NCBI GenBank assembly: GCA_902787555.1 | Contig: CADAGO010000023.1 | Location: 1-64,000 of the forward strand | Source: an uncultured Bacteroidales bacterium | GTDB taxonomy: Bacteria > Bacteroidota > Bacteroidia > Bacteroidales > Bacteroidaceae | Reading direction: 5' to 3' | DNA length: 64,000 nucleotides | In this document: piece by piece, positions 17,277 through 27,000 of the stretch | How the letters are laid out: each line of letters begins with the position of its first letter | How positions within the stretch are numbered: the first letter of the stretch is position 1 | Made by a program: the position numbers and the translations under genes | The notes under the pieces: generated by a model | Seen by the model: the letters and a program-made list of their open reading frames with translations, nothing else | Told to the model about the DNA's origin: nothing | Database searches by the model: none

Positions 17277-17618
17277 TCATTCCTCATTCAATAACGAGGA
17301 AACTTCTTGGTGTAAAAGCGGCAAATGATTGATAATGATACTCCACAATATCTCAGGAGAAAGGCTATCATAACCATGAATAATATAATTACGAGCATCA
17401 ACTATTTTCCGCGAATTTGTTATCTGGATTTCCGAGTCCTCTTTTAAAATACGATTCATTGCTTCACCAATAATTTCGATATTACGTTCTACGGCTCTGC
17501 GAAGCATCATATCTGCATTAAAGACCTCAAAAAGTCTGGGACGTCCTTCGAAAAAGCCCTCTATCTCAACAACGGCATTTAGGATGTCGTACAAATGTTT
17601 TTGAATCATTTCATCCAT
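17277..17618 (-). CDS. hepT: HepT-like ribonuclease toxin
   Basis: This 113-residue all-helical protein (DUF86/HepT family) contains the defining R-x4-H-x-Y motif as RNYIIHGY (Arg76, His81, Tyr83). In this family Arg and His form the RNase site, and the Tyr is the residue modified by the partner nucleotidyltransferase. It overlaps the upstream mntA by 8 nt, giving the usual antitoxin-then-toxin order here. The length is normal and both partners appear intact, so this should be a working toxin-antitoxin pair. Confidence 0.92.
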   Translation of the reverse strand: MDEMIQKHLYDILNAVVEIEGFFEGRPRLFEVFNADMMLRRAVERNIEIIGEAMNRILKEDSEIQITNSRKIVDARNYIIHGYDSLSPEILWSIIINHLPLLHQEVSSLLNEE

Positions 17619-17913
17619 AGATAAGTTGCTTAGTACGATTAATGTTATGTTTCAAGATAGGATTTCTTATTGCATGATTCTCTAACAAATCAACCTCTCT
17701 TCCTGTTGTATCTTCCAAGGCCGATTTAAAATCAAAAAAGTTGGTAAAATAGTCCTTGATCTCTTCTTTTTTGAATTCTACAAGAAAGTCAACATCGCTT
17801 TCTCCAGAGAAACGAGAAGTTAAGACAGAGCCAAAAACATGCAATGTCTTCACTTTATATCTCTGACAAAGAGACTGTATTCGCTTCTTGTTATTTTCTA
17901 ATAATGAATTCAT
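17611..17913 (-). CDS. mntA: MntA-type nucleotidyltransferase antitoxin
   Basis: This nucleotidyltransferase of about 100 residues has an exact GS-x10-D-x-D motif (Gly28, Ser29, Asp40, Asp42). That is the hallmark of minimal nucleotidyltransferases that inactivate HepT by adding AMP to its active-site Tyr. The ATG at 17913 was chosen because a -7 box (TATCTTTG, 17920-17927 minus strand) ends only 6 nt before it, leaving almost no leader; an open frame extends upstream but lies before the promoter. It overlaps hepT by 8 nt. Confidence 0.9.
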   Translation of the reverse strand: MNSLLENNKKRIQSLCQRYKVKTLHVFGSVLTSRFSGESDVDFLVEFKKEEIKDYFTNFFDFKSALEDTTGREVDLLENHAIRNPILKHNINRTKQLIYG

Positions 17914-18158
17914 ACGCTGCAAAGATAAGGAAATTAATTCATATGCAGCAAAATTGCGGTTAAGAAAGTGCAATAAAAGCTTGTTTTTATTGCCGAACGC
18001 TAGCAATTTAGACTTTTCAAGTCAATTCATAATGCATATTTTTCGTTTATTCGATGTTTTTCTCTTCAAAAGCTCTGCTTTTTGTAGTCTATAGCAAGCA
18101 AATTAGGAGGAAAAGTGAAAAAAGGTACAGAAAGTTTGTCTGCATGCCAATTTATTTG

Positions 18159-18166
18159 TAATTTTG
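18159..18166 (+). promoter_or_regulatory. -7 box of the intact esterase gene
   Basis: TAATTTTG sits 32 nt before the ATG, the same distance as in the truncated duplicate at 14919. Confidence 0.6.
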
Positions 18167-18198
18167 CAGCCGTAAACCAATAATTAACGACTACTTTT

Positions 18199-20187
18199 AT
18201 GAAATTGAAACTTTTTACTACGATTATGTTGCTCTGCACCTTGCTGCAGGGACAAGCTTACAAGAAACAGAGTATCGACATCAATGTCAATGGTCAGAAA
18301 CGTAATATGGTGGTGTTCGTACCGAATTCTCTACCCGACAATTCTCCGCTATTCATCGTCACTCACGGTATGAACCAAGACCCTGAGTATCAGTATGGGT
18401 CCGACAAGATGTACGAGATGATCGATACAGCAAAGTTCGTCATCGCTTACCTGCGTAGCGATGGTAACACCTGGGATACAGGAGGAACGAAAGACCAGAA
18501 CTTCGTACTGAAGACCATCGACGAGATGGCTGCGATGTTCAGCATCGACACCAACCGTGTGTATTGGTCGGGCTTCTCAATGGGTTCAATGCTCATCCAC
18601 CACTGCATCGCCAACATGCAGGACAAGATTGCAGCCTTTGCTCCTACCAGCGGTATCCAGTTCAGCGAACAGCCTTGGAACAACTGTAAAAAACCTGTGG
18701 TGCTGCTCGAATGCATCGCTTACGACGATGATGTGTTTGGTTACGAACAGTATGGCATACACGACTATATCGAGAACTATGCCAAGCACGACAAGCACCC
18801 CAATTACAAAAAGACAGCCAACTACAAGCCGATCAGTAGCAGTTGGTACAATGGAGACTTGGAGCGCTGGACAGGCGGACCTAACGGCGGTGAAGTCGTT
18901 CTCTATTCCTACCACAACGGTGGACACTGGCCCATGGACCTCAACCGTCACCTTATCTGGAACTTCTGTAAGCGCTATTCGCTCGACCCCAATATCCCAA
19001 CCGCCCGCATCATCTCCCCTACGGTCAACGATACCTATACCAGCCTCGACACCATCCCTCTCAGCTTCCGCGTCAGCGATAAAGACGGAACGGTGAAACT
19101 GGCTCAGCTCTATCTCGACGGCACGATGCGCCAGGCCTATCGTGACCTCAACGTGCGAGACACCCTTCTCACCTACGAATGGATAAAACCCAAGGCAGGC
19201 AGCCACACCATCCGCATCGTCGTGACCGATAACGACAACAAGAAGAAAGAAGTGTCGCGTACCATCGAAGTACAAAACCCTGTACCTATCAACTTGACTG
19301 AGGTTTGCTACGAGAACAACTCATTCGACATCCCACTCACCGTCAACACCTTCCGCTATGCGTTCGACCTCAGAGTCGAGGCAGAGAACGTGGTGGCATA
19401 CCTGTCGGGCTCACCAGGCAGAGTAAACCTCAAGGCAGAAGAAACGGGATTGAGCAACATCATCACGCTCAAGGTCATGGAGGGAGACACCATCAAGGAA
19501 GGGACCTACACCATGTATCTTAATAAGGTGAAGGACGAGCGTGGAGTGACCGCAGCAGTCATCAAGTTCACCTATACCTTTGGTGTGAGCGAAACCTCAT
19601 CGGCAGCCATCAAGTACAAGAAGCCGTTCCGTGATGCCATGCAGGCTGCTCAGGAACTATATGATGCAACAGCCGACGAACGCTACAGCACGGCTGAGAG
19701 CCTCCGCGAGACAGTCCGCACAACCCTCGAAGCATACGCCACCTTCGCCTCAACCTCACCTACCGAGTACGAAGCCGCTACGACAACTGTCATCGAGGCT
19801 ACGACACCCCTTTCTGTTCGTAAGCAAAACCTCGACGACTACTATGCGCTCTATGCCGCAGTCGATAGTCTCATCGCGCTCTATGCCGACAATCCTGCTG
19901 TTAATACCAACACCAACTTTACCCGTCTGGTCAAGGCTCGCGATTACTACAGCACGGAATCGCGCATCAAGAACGACACCCAGATACTCAACTCTATCAA
20001 GCAGCTCACCACCTACTACGAAAAGTTCCTGAAAGCGTTGGAGAACATCGATACGGGCATCAAGGACCTTATCCCTACCCTCTCACAGCAAAACAGCGTC
20101 AGGTACGACCTCCAAGGTCACAGACTAACTGGTCAACCCATGAGAGGACTCTACATCATCGACGGAAAAAGAGTCATGGTGAGATAA
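18199..20187 (+). CDS. Secreted esterase (PHB-depolymerase/feruloyl-esterase-like) with Ig-like domain and sorting tail
   Basis: This 662-residue protein has a signal peptide (residues 1-20). An alpha/beta-hydrolase domain (about 22-262) has nucleophile Ser127 in SGFSMGS and a probable catalytic His243 in YHNGGHWPMD. A Big_7-type Ig-like domain follows at about 268-365. Then comes a further beta module, an alpha-helical region (about 480-625), and a sorting tail (RYDLQGHRL, then GLYIIDGKRVMVR). The family includes esterases that remove acetyl, feruloyl or similar groups from plant polysaccharides, which suits the xylan-directed neighbours; the natural substrate is not shown. A truncated duplicate lies 3 kb upstream, with a toxin-antitoxin pair between them. 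Confidence 0.85.
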   Translation: MKLKLFTTIMLLCTLLQGQAYKKQSIDINVNGQKRNMVVFVPNSLPDNSPLFIVTHGMNQDPEYQYGSDKMYEMIDTAKFVIAYLRSDGNTWDTGGTKDQNFVLKTIDEMAAMFSIDTNRVYWSGFSMGSMLIHHCIANMQDKIAAFAPTSGIQFSEQPWNNCKKPVVLLECIAYDDDVFGYEQYGIHDYIENYAKHDKHPNYKKTANYKPISSSWYNGDLERWTGGPNGGEVVLYSYHNGGHWPMDLNRHLIWNFCKRYSLDPNIPTARIISPTVNDTYTSLDTIPLSFRVSDKDGTVKLAQLYLDGTMRQAYRDLNVRDTLLTYEWIKPKAGSHTIRIVVTDNDNKKKEVSRTIEVQNPVPINLTEVCYENNSFDIPLTVNTFRYAFDLRVEAENVVAYLSGSPGRVNLKAEETGLSNIITLKVMEGDTIKEGTYTMYLNKVKDERGVTAAVIKFTYTFGVSETSSAAIKYKKPFRDAMQAAQELYDATADERYSTAESLRETVRTTLEAYATFASTSPTEYEAATTTVIEATTPLSVRKQNLDDYYALYAAVDSLIALYADNPAVNTNTNFTRLVKARDYYSTESRIKNDTQILNSIKQLTTYYEKFLKALENIDTGIKDLIPTLSQQNSVRYDLQGHRLTGQPMRGLYIIDGKRVMVR

Positions 20188-20188
20188 C

Positions 20189-20235
20189 AACAAATGAGGG
20201 TGTGTCAAAACAGGCACATCCTCATTTGTTTTATA
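20189..20235 (+). terminator. Terminator after the esterase gene
   Basis: AACAAATGAGG (20189-20199) pairs with CCTCATTTGTT (20220-20230), with inner TGTG/CACA pairing, followed by TTAT. The right end abuts the MITE-like element. Confidence 0.8.
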
Positions 20236-20373
20236 TTGGTGTCCACTAAAAGTTGAAAAATCGATAAAGTATGTGTCCGCAGTGCCGATTAATAGGCATT
20301 GTGGACACATATTTCAATAAGTAAACTCTCCTCCATACTTCATATTCTTCTTCTTTAGCGGACAGTCAATATA
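20232..20373. mobile_element. MITE-like element, 142 bp, with terminal inverted repeats and central hairpin
   Basis: The left end TATATTGGTGTCCACTAAA (20232-20250) is an imperfect inverted repeat of the right end TTTAGCGGACAGTCAATATA (20354-20373). In the middle, ATGTGTCCGCAGTGCC (20271-20286) pairs with GGCATTGTGGACACAT (20295-20310) with two mismatches. No gene fits inside. A left-end-like sequence, GTGTCCGCTAAAAAGTTGA, recurs at 58968-58986. I infer a non-autonomous transposon; no source insertion sequence is present in the window. Confidence 0.65.
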
Positions 20374-20479
20374 AAAGTTTATAGTTTAGAGGGAAACCCA
20401 AAGGGGTGAAGACAGCTATGAGTTAAGACTTTAGTTGTTAGAAGTACATTGTCTAAACAGTACAAGGGCGGTCAGCCAA

Positions 20480-20690
20480 TTCAAAAGGGAAAAGCAGCCG
20501 ACTCAATCGGGAAGATGAGTCGGCTGAGAAGGGAGATTGCCTATAGGCGCACTATCGTTTGCCTAAAGGCATTTTATCATTTGCCTAAAGGCGCACCATC
20601 GTTTGCCTTTAGCCAAATTACTTTCATGGAATGGTAATAGTATGCGGAATTTCACCACAAAGATACAAAAATAAATCTCTTTTTCCAAAT
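20480..20690 (-). ncRNA. Candidate small RNA, locus 1: promoter, 22-nt hairpin array, terminator
   Basis: Minus strand. A promoter has -33 TTTGG (20685-20689) and -7 TATCTTTG (20658-20665); the start is predicted near 20652. The RNA would then contain the 6-nt boxes CTAAAG, CTTTAG, CTTTAG and CTATAG at exact 22-nt spacing (plus-strand positions 20607, 20585, 20563, 20541). The boxes are separated by three 16-nt units that fold, fully or partly, as 6-bp stems with 4-nt loops. It would end at the hairpin AGCCGACTCA/TGAGTCGGCT (20496-20525) followed by GCTTTTCCCTTTT. Predicted length is about 170 nt. The same layout recurs at 59000-59200. It lies between convergent genes. I do not recognise the family; a protein reading is unlikely. 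Confidence 0.65.
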
Positions 20691-20720
20691 AATACGTATA
20701 GTTTTTTTGGGGTAGCATAA

Positions 20721-20762
20721 AAAATTAGGCTGAATCCCTAACATGGTTTTCAGCCTTTTTTG
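20721..20762 (+). terminator. Conserved hairpin with T-run upstream of the candidate small RNA promoter
   Basis: AGGCTGAA (20727-20734) pairs with TTCAGCCT (20749-20756), followed by TTTTTTG. The same hairpin with nearly the same flanks occurs at 59237-59268. It would stop rightward transcripts and insulates the small RNA promoter. Confidence 0.75.
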
Positions 20763-20854
20763 TTACCTTTGTTTCACCACAAAACGAAAGCGACATGAAC
20801 GAAGGTACGCATTTTACCGGAGAGCAATATTTGTTTTAAATCGCTATATAGTTA

Positions 20855-21400
20855 CTATTCATCGAACTGCAGCGATTGTAGGATATGGTCGCATATTTCG
20901 CCACCAAGCTGCTTTGCGTATTTCTCGCTGTAAGCAACAGTAACAGAAGCCGACAGGTTGCCCTTGTAGATGCAGCGATGGTACTCGCTGATGGTCTCTC
21001 CTGGAACGGCGTAAGAGAACTCTTTCTTTTCAAGGTCAATCACCTTGTCGACCGACTCCTCTGGAATGCTGTTGAACTCACTCTGAATACGCTCATCGGT
21101 GTACTCCTCATAGCTCTCATACACACTTGCATCCACACATCCGTAGATAGGAAAATCGTCAGCATCCTCAGGCACAACAGTAAAGAGGCCGCCATTGTCC
21201 ATCTGAGGATCATCGGTGCGGCGCATCCCTTTCACCAAGTCCACACTCGCGTTGTACTTCTCAATCTTGAAGTGCTCGTAAGCCACTTCTGCCACTTCTG
21301 CATCAGCAGCTGCTTCCGTACCGTTTGCACTCTTGTTTCCACATGATGACATAAGCAGCATGGCTGCTACAGCGGCAAGGCTGAACATTACTTTTTTCAT
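20855..21400 (-). CDS. Lipoprotein of unknown function
   Basis: This 181-residue protein has an N-terminal lipoprotein signal (AAVAAMLLMSSCGN, lipidated Cys at about residue 20). The rest is acidic with a mixed alpha/beta pattern (HFKIEKYNASVDLVKGMRR, DDFPIYGCVDASVYESYEEY, SASVTVAYSEKYAKQLGG). I do not recognise the family. It reads away from GH115, which lies 41 bp upstream on the same strand, so the two could share a transcript. Confidence 0.8.
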   Translation of the reverse strand: MKKVMFSLAAVAAMLLMSSCGNKSANGTEAAADAEVAEVAYEHFKIEKYNASVDLVKGMRRTDDPQMDNGGLFTVVPEDADDFPIYGCVDASVYESYEEYTDERIQSEFNSIPEESVDKVIDLEKKEFSYAVPGETISEYHRCIYKGNLSASVTVAYSEKYAKQLGGEICDHILQSLQFDE

Positions 21401-21441
21401 TTTCTTTTAATGTTTTAAGTTGTTAATAATTAAGAATTTAT

Positions 21442-23847
21442 TTATCGGAACGCAATGCGTTGAACGATCTGACCCGGGTCACCTACTATGAGGGTAAGGA
21501 GGTGACGACTGCCGGACGTTAGTGGAAAGGTGACATAGAAGTCCTTACGGTTTTCAAGCACTTGCAGTTTCCACTCCGGTCCCCACTCCTTGAAGATATT
21601 CTCACACACAACAGGACGGGCACCATCTACACTCACACCTATGCGATTGCTACGATCGGCACTTACGGGCCACAGAGGTACGACCGTGATTTGGATTTCC
21701 ACCTCCGACTCCCCTGTAGTGAACGGAATATCAATATGGGCAGAACTGAGTGATTGCGGGTTTTGCACGGCATCGAACGGGTTGCCCATCTGGATGACTG
21801 TCCAGTCCATACCCATCCCGCTGAATCGGCGGAATCCTGCCGGCAGTTTCACCTTATTGAGTTCAATCACGTTCGGCAGATTGGGATGAAGCTGTGCTTT
21901 CGGCAATTGGTAAGCAGTCGTTGGTGTGCTGCTCAGTTCAGGCATGAGGTGATATTTAGCCGTATAGCCTGGTGGTATTTCTGACATCATCTGATTCCAC
22001 TTCCCATCAAGCAGGGTGTTGTAGGTATGAGTCAAGGCATTGATAGCATCGAATGCCTGACGAGACTCATCGGCATCAGCCTGACTTCCTGTCTCATGAT
22101 TACGCTGAGCCATGAGGAACTTACGGTTCATCTGATAGGCTCCGTTGACAGCATAGCTGAGCATCTCGAAGAAAGCCGGTTGATAATCTGCAGGTAACTG
22201 CTGATGAATCTGCTGGCATTGCTCGGCAATCCGCTTGTAGTCAGTCAGACGCTGCTGGGCCGTTCCATCAGCAAACGAGAAGTCTGTATCGTGTAAGCGG
22301 CTGTTCTCCTGACTATCCCACTCCATTTCGTAGCCCATATACTCAGGCTTACGCTGCCATGCCAATCGATAGTAGGTATCAAGAATGTTTTGGAACGATT
22401 TTTGGTATTTCTTTCCAAATACACTTGCCAACCAATAGGCTTGGTATCGATTCACATTGTCATAACTGAAGGCAGAGAGGTTCCACGCCATATCGAAGAA
22501 CTGCTGCATCTCTATCTCCATAGGCTTGATGTCTCCCACATTCAGCAACCAATAGCGGTCAGCCCCAGAGTCGTAAGCCTTGCGCAACTCTTCGTACATC
22601 AGTGCTGGCGCCATCGTGCTGACCCACAGATGGTCGTGAGGAGCACCCAGATAGCTAAGATGATAATAGACACCCGAACCGCCACTACGCTTACGCTCTG
22701 CACCATTGCTGACACGCTTCATATAGCCGTAGTTGTCGTCCGGCCATACGAGAGTGATGTCTTCAGGCACCTCCAATCCTGCATCGTAAATGTCGAGGGT
22801 CTCTTTGTAAGGAACAAAAATCTGGGGAATGCTGGTGACAACCTTCTGTTTGTATTGTTCCAATATCTGACGCTGTGCGGCAAACACCTGTTCCAGCGTA
22901 CGTGCTCGCACTTTCGGATCGGTTGAACCCTTCATGGCTTCATCGTGCAGACCTCGCATACCAGTGGTGTAGATATTATCGTAAGCGGCGGTTTCACGCA
23001 GACGATTATGGAATTTCTGCAGAATCACCTCCTTGTTGGTCAGATAGTTCCATTCGCCGTCACGCTCCTTACTCCATTCACTCTCTGCCGCGTTGTTGAA
23101 CAACATCGGCTCACAATGGCTAGTGGTAATCATGATGCCCCACTCCGCCGCAACTTGCTGACTCTCGGGATGTGAATAGAAAGCACCAGTACATGAATGC
23201 ATGGCGGGAGCCAGCATATTACCCTTCAGGCGCAATATCAGTTCGCATACCTTATCGTAGGTTTTCGGCCCGATGTCGTTGAGTTCCTTCTCAAACGTAG
23301 TAGCTGACCAGGTTTTCAGACCCCAATCTTCATCGTTGATGAAAATGCCACGGTACTTAATAGTAGGCGGCTGACTGACAATATTCTCCGAATAATTGAG
23401 AGGACGGCCTGGTGCTATTTTGCGTACAGGAACATCAGCGAACCAATACCAAGGACTGACACCGATTTTCTCGCTGATATGTAGCACACCGTATGCCAAT
23501 CCACGAGGATCAGAACCGCATACTACTATCCTGTTCTTATCTGTACGGATGCTGTAGCATTCCCAACTGCCATTCAGTTTTTGTGCATCAATCAATGAAG
23601 AACGCCCTAACGTGCCGAGGACGATGATATTGGATGATGAGTGAAGCGCAGGGAAAGATGTACTGGTTGAAACGGCAGGACGCTGGTCTGTTACCATCCA
23701 TATATCGTTTGCCAACGTATTCGCCATCTTAGCCACTAGAGGATAATCGTCTGAATCATAGACAATCGTACATTTGGTCAAGTCGACAGCCAAGGCTGAA
23801 GACGTGAACAGTAAAAAGATTGTAAATAGAATACTTGTTAGTTTCAT
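21442..23847 (-). CDS. GH115 xylan alpha-1,2-glucuronidase, secreted
   Basis: This 801-residue protein has a signal peptide (LFTIFLLFTSSALA). It carries GH115 landmarks: RGIFINDEDWGLKTW at about 173, LRLKGNMLAPAMH at about 210, PDDNYGYMKR at about 370 and YYHLSYLGAPHDHLWV at about 395. The family removes (4-O-methyl-)glucuronic acid from xylan, including internal residues. The C-terminal region (about 650-800) adds a beta-sandwich domain, as in characterised Bacteroides members. A minus-strand promoter box (TATCTTTG) lies at 23890-23897. With GH51, GH31 and the esterases it points to arabinoglucuronoxylan as the target. Confidence 0.93.
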   Translation of the reverse strand: MKLTSILFTIFLLFTSSALAVDLTKCTIVYDSDDYPLVAKMANTLANDIWMVTDQRPAVSTSTSFPALHSSSNIIVLGTLGRSSLIDAQKLNGSWECYSIRTDKNRIVVCGSDPRGLAYGVLHISEKIGVSPWYWFADVPVRKIAPGRPLNYSENIVSQPPTIKYRGIFINDEDWGLKTWSATTFEKELNDIGPKTYDKVCELILRLKGNMLAPAMHSCTGAFYSHPESQQVAAEWGIMITTSHCEPMLFNNAAESEWSKERDGEWNYLTNKEVILQKFHNRLRETAAYDNIYTTGMRGLHDEAMKGSTDPKVRARTLEQVFAAQRQILEQYKQKVVTSIPQIFVPYKETLDIYDAGLEVPEDITLVWPDDNYGYMKRVSNGAERKRSGGSGVYYHLSYLGAPHDHLWVSTMAPALMYEELRKAYDSGADRYWLLNVGDIKPMEIEMQQFFDMAWNLSAFSYDNVNRYQAYWLASVFGKKYQKSFQNILDTYYRLAWQRKPEYMGYEMEWDSQENSRLHDTDFSFADGTAQQRLTDYKRIAEQCQQIHQQLPADYQPAFFEMLSYAVNGAYQMNRKFLMAQRNHETGSQADADESRQAFDAINALTHTYNTLLDGKWNQMMSEIPPGYTAKYHLMPELSSTPTTAYQLPKAQLHPNLPNVIELNKVKLPAGFRRFSGMGMDWTVIQMGNPFDAVQNPQSLSSAHIDIPFTTGESEVEIQITVVPLWPVSADRSNRIGVSVDGARPVVCENIFKEWGPEWKLQVLENRKDFYVTFPLTSGSRHLLTLIVGDPGQIVQRIAFR

Positions 23848-23889
23848 TATTCGAATAACAATTGTCTGCTTAATCGCATTTTATGGGTA

Positions 23890-23979
23890 CAAAGATAGGA
23901 AAAATTTGAATATTTTTCATACGTTTTCTTATTATTTTTCACTTTCGACTGTTCCTTTTTCTTTTTTTTCGTAATTTTG
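23890..23979. promoter_or_regulatory. Divergent promoters between GH115 and the large surface protein
   Basis: The -7 box for GH115 is TATCTTTG on the minus strand (23890-23897). For the rightward gene it is TAATTTTG at 23972-23979. The stretch between is AT-rich, with no other recognisable site. Confidence 0.65.
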
Positions 23980-24046
23980 CGTTTTAAAAGAACTACAACA
24001 AGATCATCTTTATATTCAATAACTTATTCATTATTGTATCACATTT

Positions 24047-27000
24047 ATGAGAAAACAAAGACTTCTTTTGATGATTGCAGTCCTTGCGACATGCATTCCT
24101 GTCATGGCTCAATGGACTAAGCCAACAATGCCTGCAAGCACGCCACTTGCGGCGGAAACTCAACTGTATCTGTACAACGTGGATGCTGAAAAGTTTTTCA
24201 CGGGTGCCAACGAATGGGGAACGAGAGCAAGCCTCAGCGCAACTGTAGGGCACTGTGTGACCCTCCAAAAAGTATCAGGTGAAGACAATGCGTACAAGAT
24301 TACGAATGCTGCCGACCCCACAGCCACGTTCTTACCTCTTTATATTAAAGGAGTAGATGGCGTCTGGGTGGACGAAAGCGGTGAAAACACAGGTGATGAT
24401 GTCTTCGTCTTCATCCCGCAGGGAAACGACATCTACAAAATAGGATTGTCGGCACAGAATGCTGTATTCAATCCTACGGAATATCCTAACACCTATCTGG
24501 GCGGTATACCTGAGATGGAAGACACGCGTCTGTATCTCACCGACCCTGAGACCTACGTGGACGGAGACGGCTACACAGCAAGCGGATTCCAGGTGAAATG
24601 GATGTTTGTCACTCCTGAGAACTATACCACCTACACGGCTAAGATGGCACAATACGAAGCAGCTGTCGCATTGGGTGAGGTGATTGCGGAAGGTCAGCTT
24701 ACCGAAGGTTTAAATGCTAATGCATTGGCTGCAGCTCAGAAGGTTTATAACAACACGAATGCAACACCTGCAGAGCTAGAAGAAGCAGCAAAGACCCTAA
24801 AGGAAGCCATCAATGCAGCCAACTTCGACAATGCTTCCGTAGAGCGTCCATTCGAGATGCTGGCAATGCTGGGCACTGTGGAACAGACCTTCACCAATGG
24901 TGACACGAAGGGATGGACATCAACCACAATCGCACAGAACAAGCAAGCCAACAACGGAAATGCTGCAGCCGATTATAACGCAACTGGCAACCACTACGAA
25001 AACTGGCATCCATCAGCATTCGGAACAGGTCGCATCTATGCCTCATTGACGGACATTCCTAACGGAGTGTACCGACTGAAAGCATTGGCTTTCGCGAATG
25101 AGACTGGCGACACTTATCTCTATGCAGGTAAGTACAAGAATTTGGTGGAGTCGGTAAATATCAACATCGAGGAGCCTATTGAAGTGATGGCCATCGTGAC
25201 AGACGGCACTCTCGAATTCGGTCTGGCTATCGAGGAGAAAGGGCCGAACTGGGTTGGACTGGACAATGTGGAACTGTTCTATTTGGGCGACAAGAAGGAG
25301 TCGTACGACTACATGGTATCTGAGATACTGAAACAGGCTGACGAACTGGACAAACTCATCAGCGAGGAGGATAGAGAAGCCTTCAGTCAGAACAAGGCAT
25401 TCTGCAACTACCAAGAGGCATGCGGGCTGCTGAATGAGGCCTCAAGCACGACGCCAGACAATATGGGTTCGTACTATGATCAAGTCATCACTCACTTTAT
25501 CGATGCCCTAGCAGTATTCGCCAACAACCTAAATGCATACGATGATTATTATCAGGTATTTATGGAAGCTGAAGACTGGATTTCGACCATGAGTACCGAT
25601 TCGGATGCAGCGAACCGTCTGGGTGACTACCTCATGGACGATGCGGCACCTACTGAGGGTGAATACAACGGAAACGGTGGTGGACAATATGTGCTGAACG
25701 AAAGGTTGCTCGAACTGGATGCCATCAAGGCTGAGAAAGAATACCTCGAAAGACTGTTGCAAGATGCGGTAGCATCAGGTATGAGCGATGGTGACGACTG
25801 CACCGAACTGCTGAAGAATCCACGCTTCGCAGAAGCAGGAGGATGGAAATCAGCGGTAGGTCCTGTATGGCCTGTAGGTAAGGAGGACTTCCGTGTGTTT
25901 GAAGCTCAGAACATGGTATGCGATGTATATCAGGAACTCACCGGTCTGCAAAACGGACTATACGAGATGAACCTCCAGGCTGTGTTCCGTCCAGGTGACA
26001 CTTATACTGAAGAATATGCCGAACTGGCGAAAGCATACGCCTATATCAATTCATACGAGAGCAAGGTGACATCAGCCGGTGTAAACTCCGCAGATGAAGC
26101 CAGCGATGCCTTTATAGAAGGAACCTATCCACTCACCGTTTACGGATTGGTAACCGACGGAACAATGCGTATCGGTATCACCAACAAAGTACGCTCTGTG
26201 GAGAGCTGTATGCTTTGGGCAGGCGGTGTAAGCCTCACTTTCCGTGCGAAGAATGCAGAAGTGCTCAACGCTGTGATTGGACAGACCCTACCTAACGCAC
26301 AGGCTTTACTGAGTGCTGAATGTGGTCAGCCCGAACGTGCTGACTTGCAAAAGGCTATTGATGATGCAGTAGAACCAAACGATGCGTATGCTGTGCTTAT
26401 TGGACTAAAGAGTGCGATGGAGAAGGTAGAACTGGGTACAGCCATCTATACAAGATTAGGGGTGGCCATCAACACCCTTTCCGATGCAATTGCAGGTAGC
26501 ACAACAGCCAGCGCAGTCACATTGGCGAATGCTCAGGAAATACTCAATGCTGCAAAAGCCTCGTTCATGGCTAAAGCGTATGACAACGAAGCAGCCGAAC
26601 AGGCTATCAACGACCTCAACGCTGCTGCTGTAGCTGTGAAGATGGGTGGCGAAAACGCATCTGAGGACAACCCTGTGGACTATACATCAGCGATTGTCAA
26701 TCCGAACTTCGACCCAGCGAAGGGCGACAAGAACGAAGGTCGTATCGACGGTTGGGTAACAACTGCAATGAACGGATATAAGGAATACACCGTTTCTTAC
26801 AACCGTGCGGCATTCGAACTGAACCAGAAGTTGTCGGGTCTGCCAAAGGGTAAATATAAAGTGACGGTTCACACCTACTATCGTGCCGGCTATTGGAACG
26901 AGGAAGAGGCATACATCGCAAACGGTACTGAGACCCACCTCACTACACTCTATGCTAAGACTACTGAACAAGAGTTCAGCAAGCCTGTCATGAACCTCAC

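Noticed and set aside
20541-20612. CRISPR array (regular spacing of short repeats)
   Set aside because: The constant element is only 6 nt and the spacers are 16-nt self-complementary units; there are no cas genes, and both the size and the hairpin spacers are wrong for CRISPR.
20449-20637. 62-residue protein over the first small-RNA-like locus
   Set aside because: The frame runs through a hairpin array and terminator, and it is not kept in the second locus.
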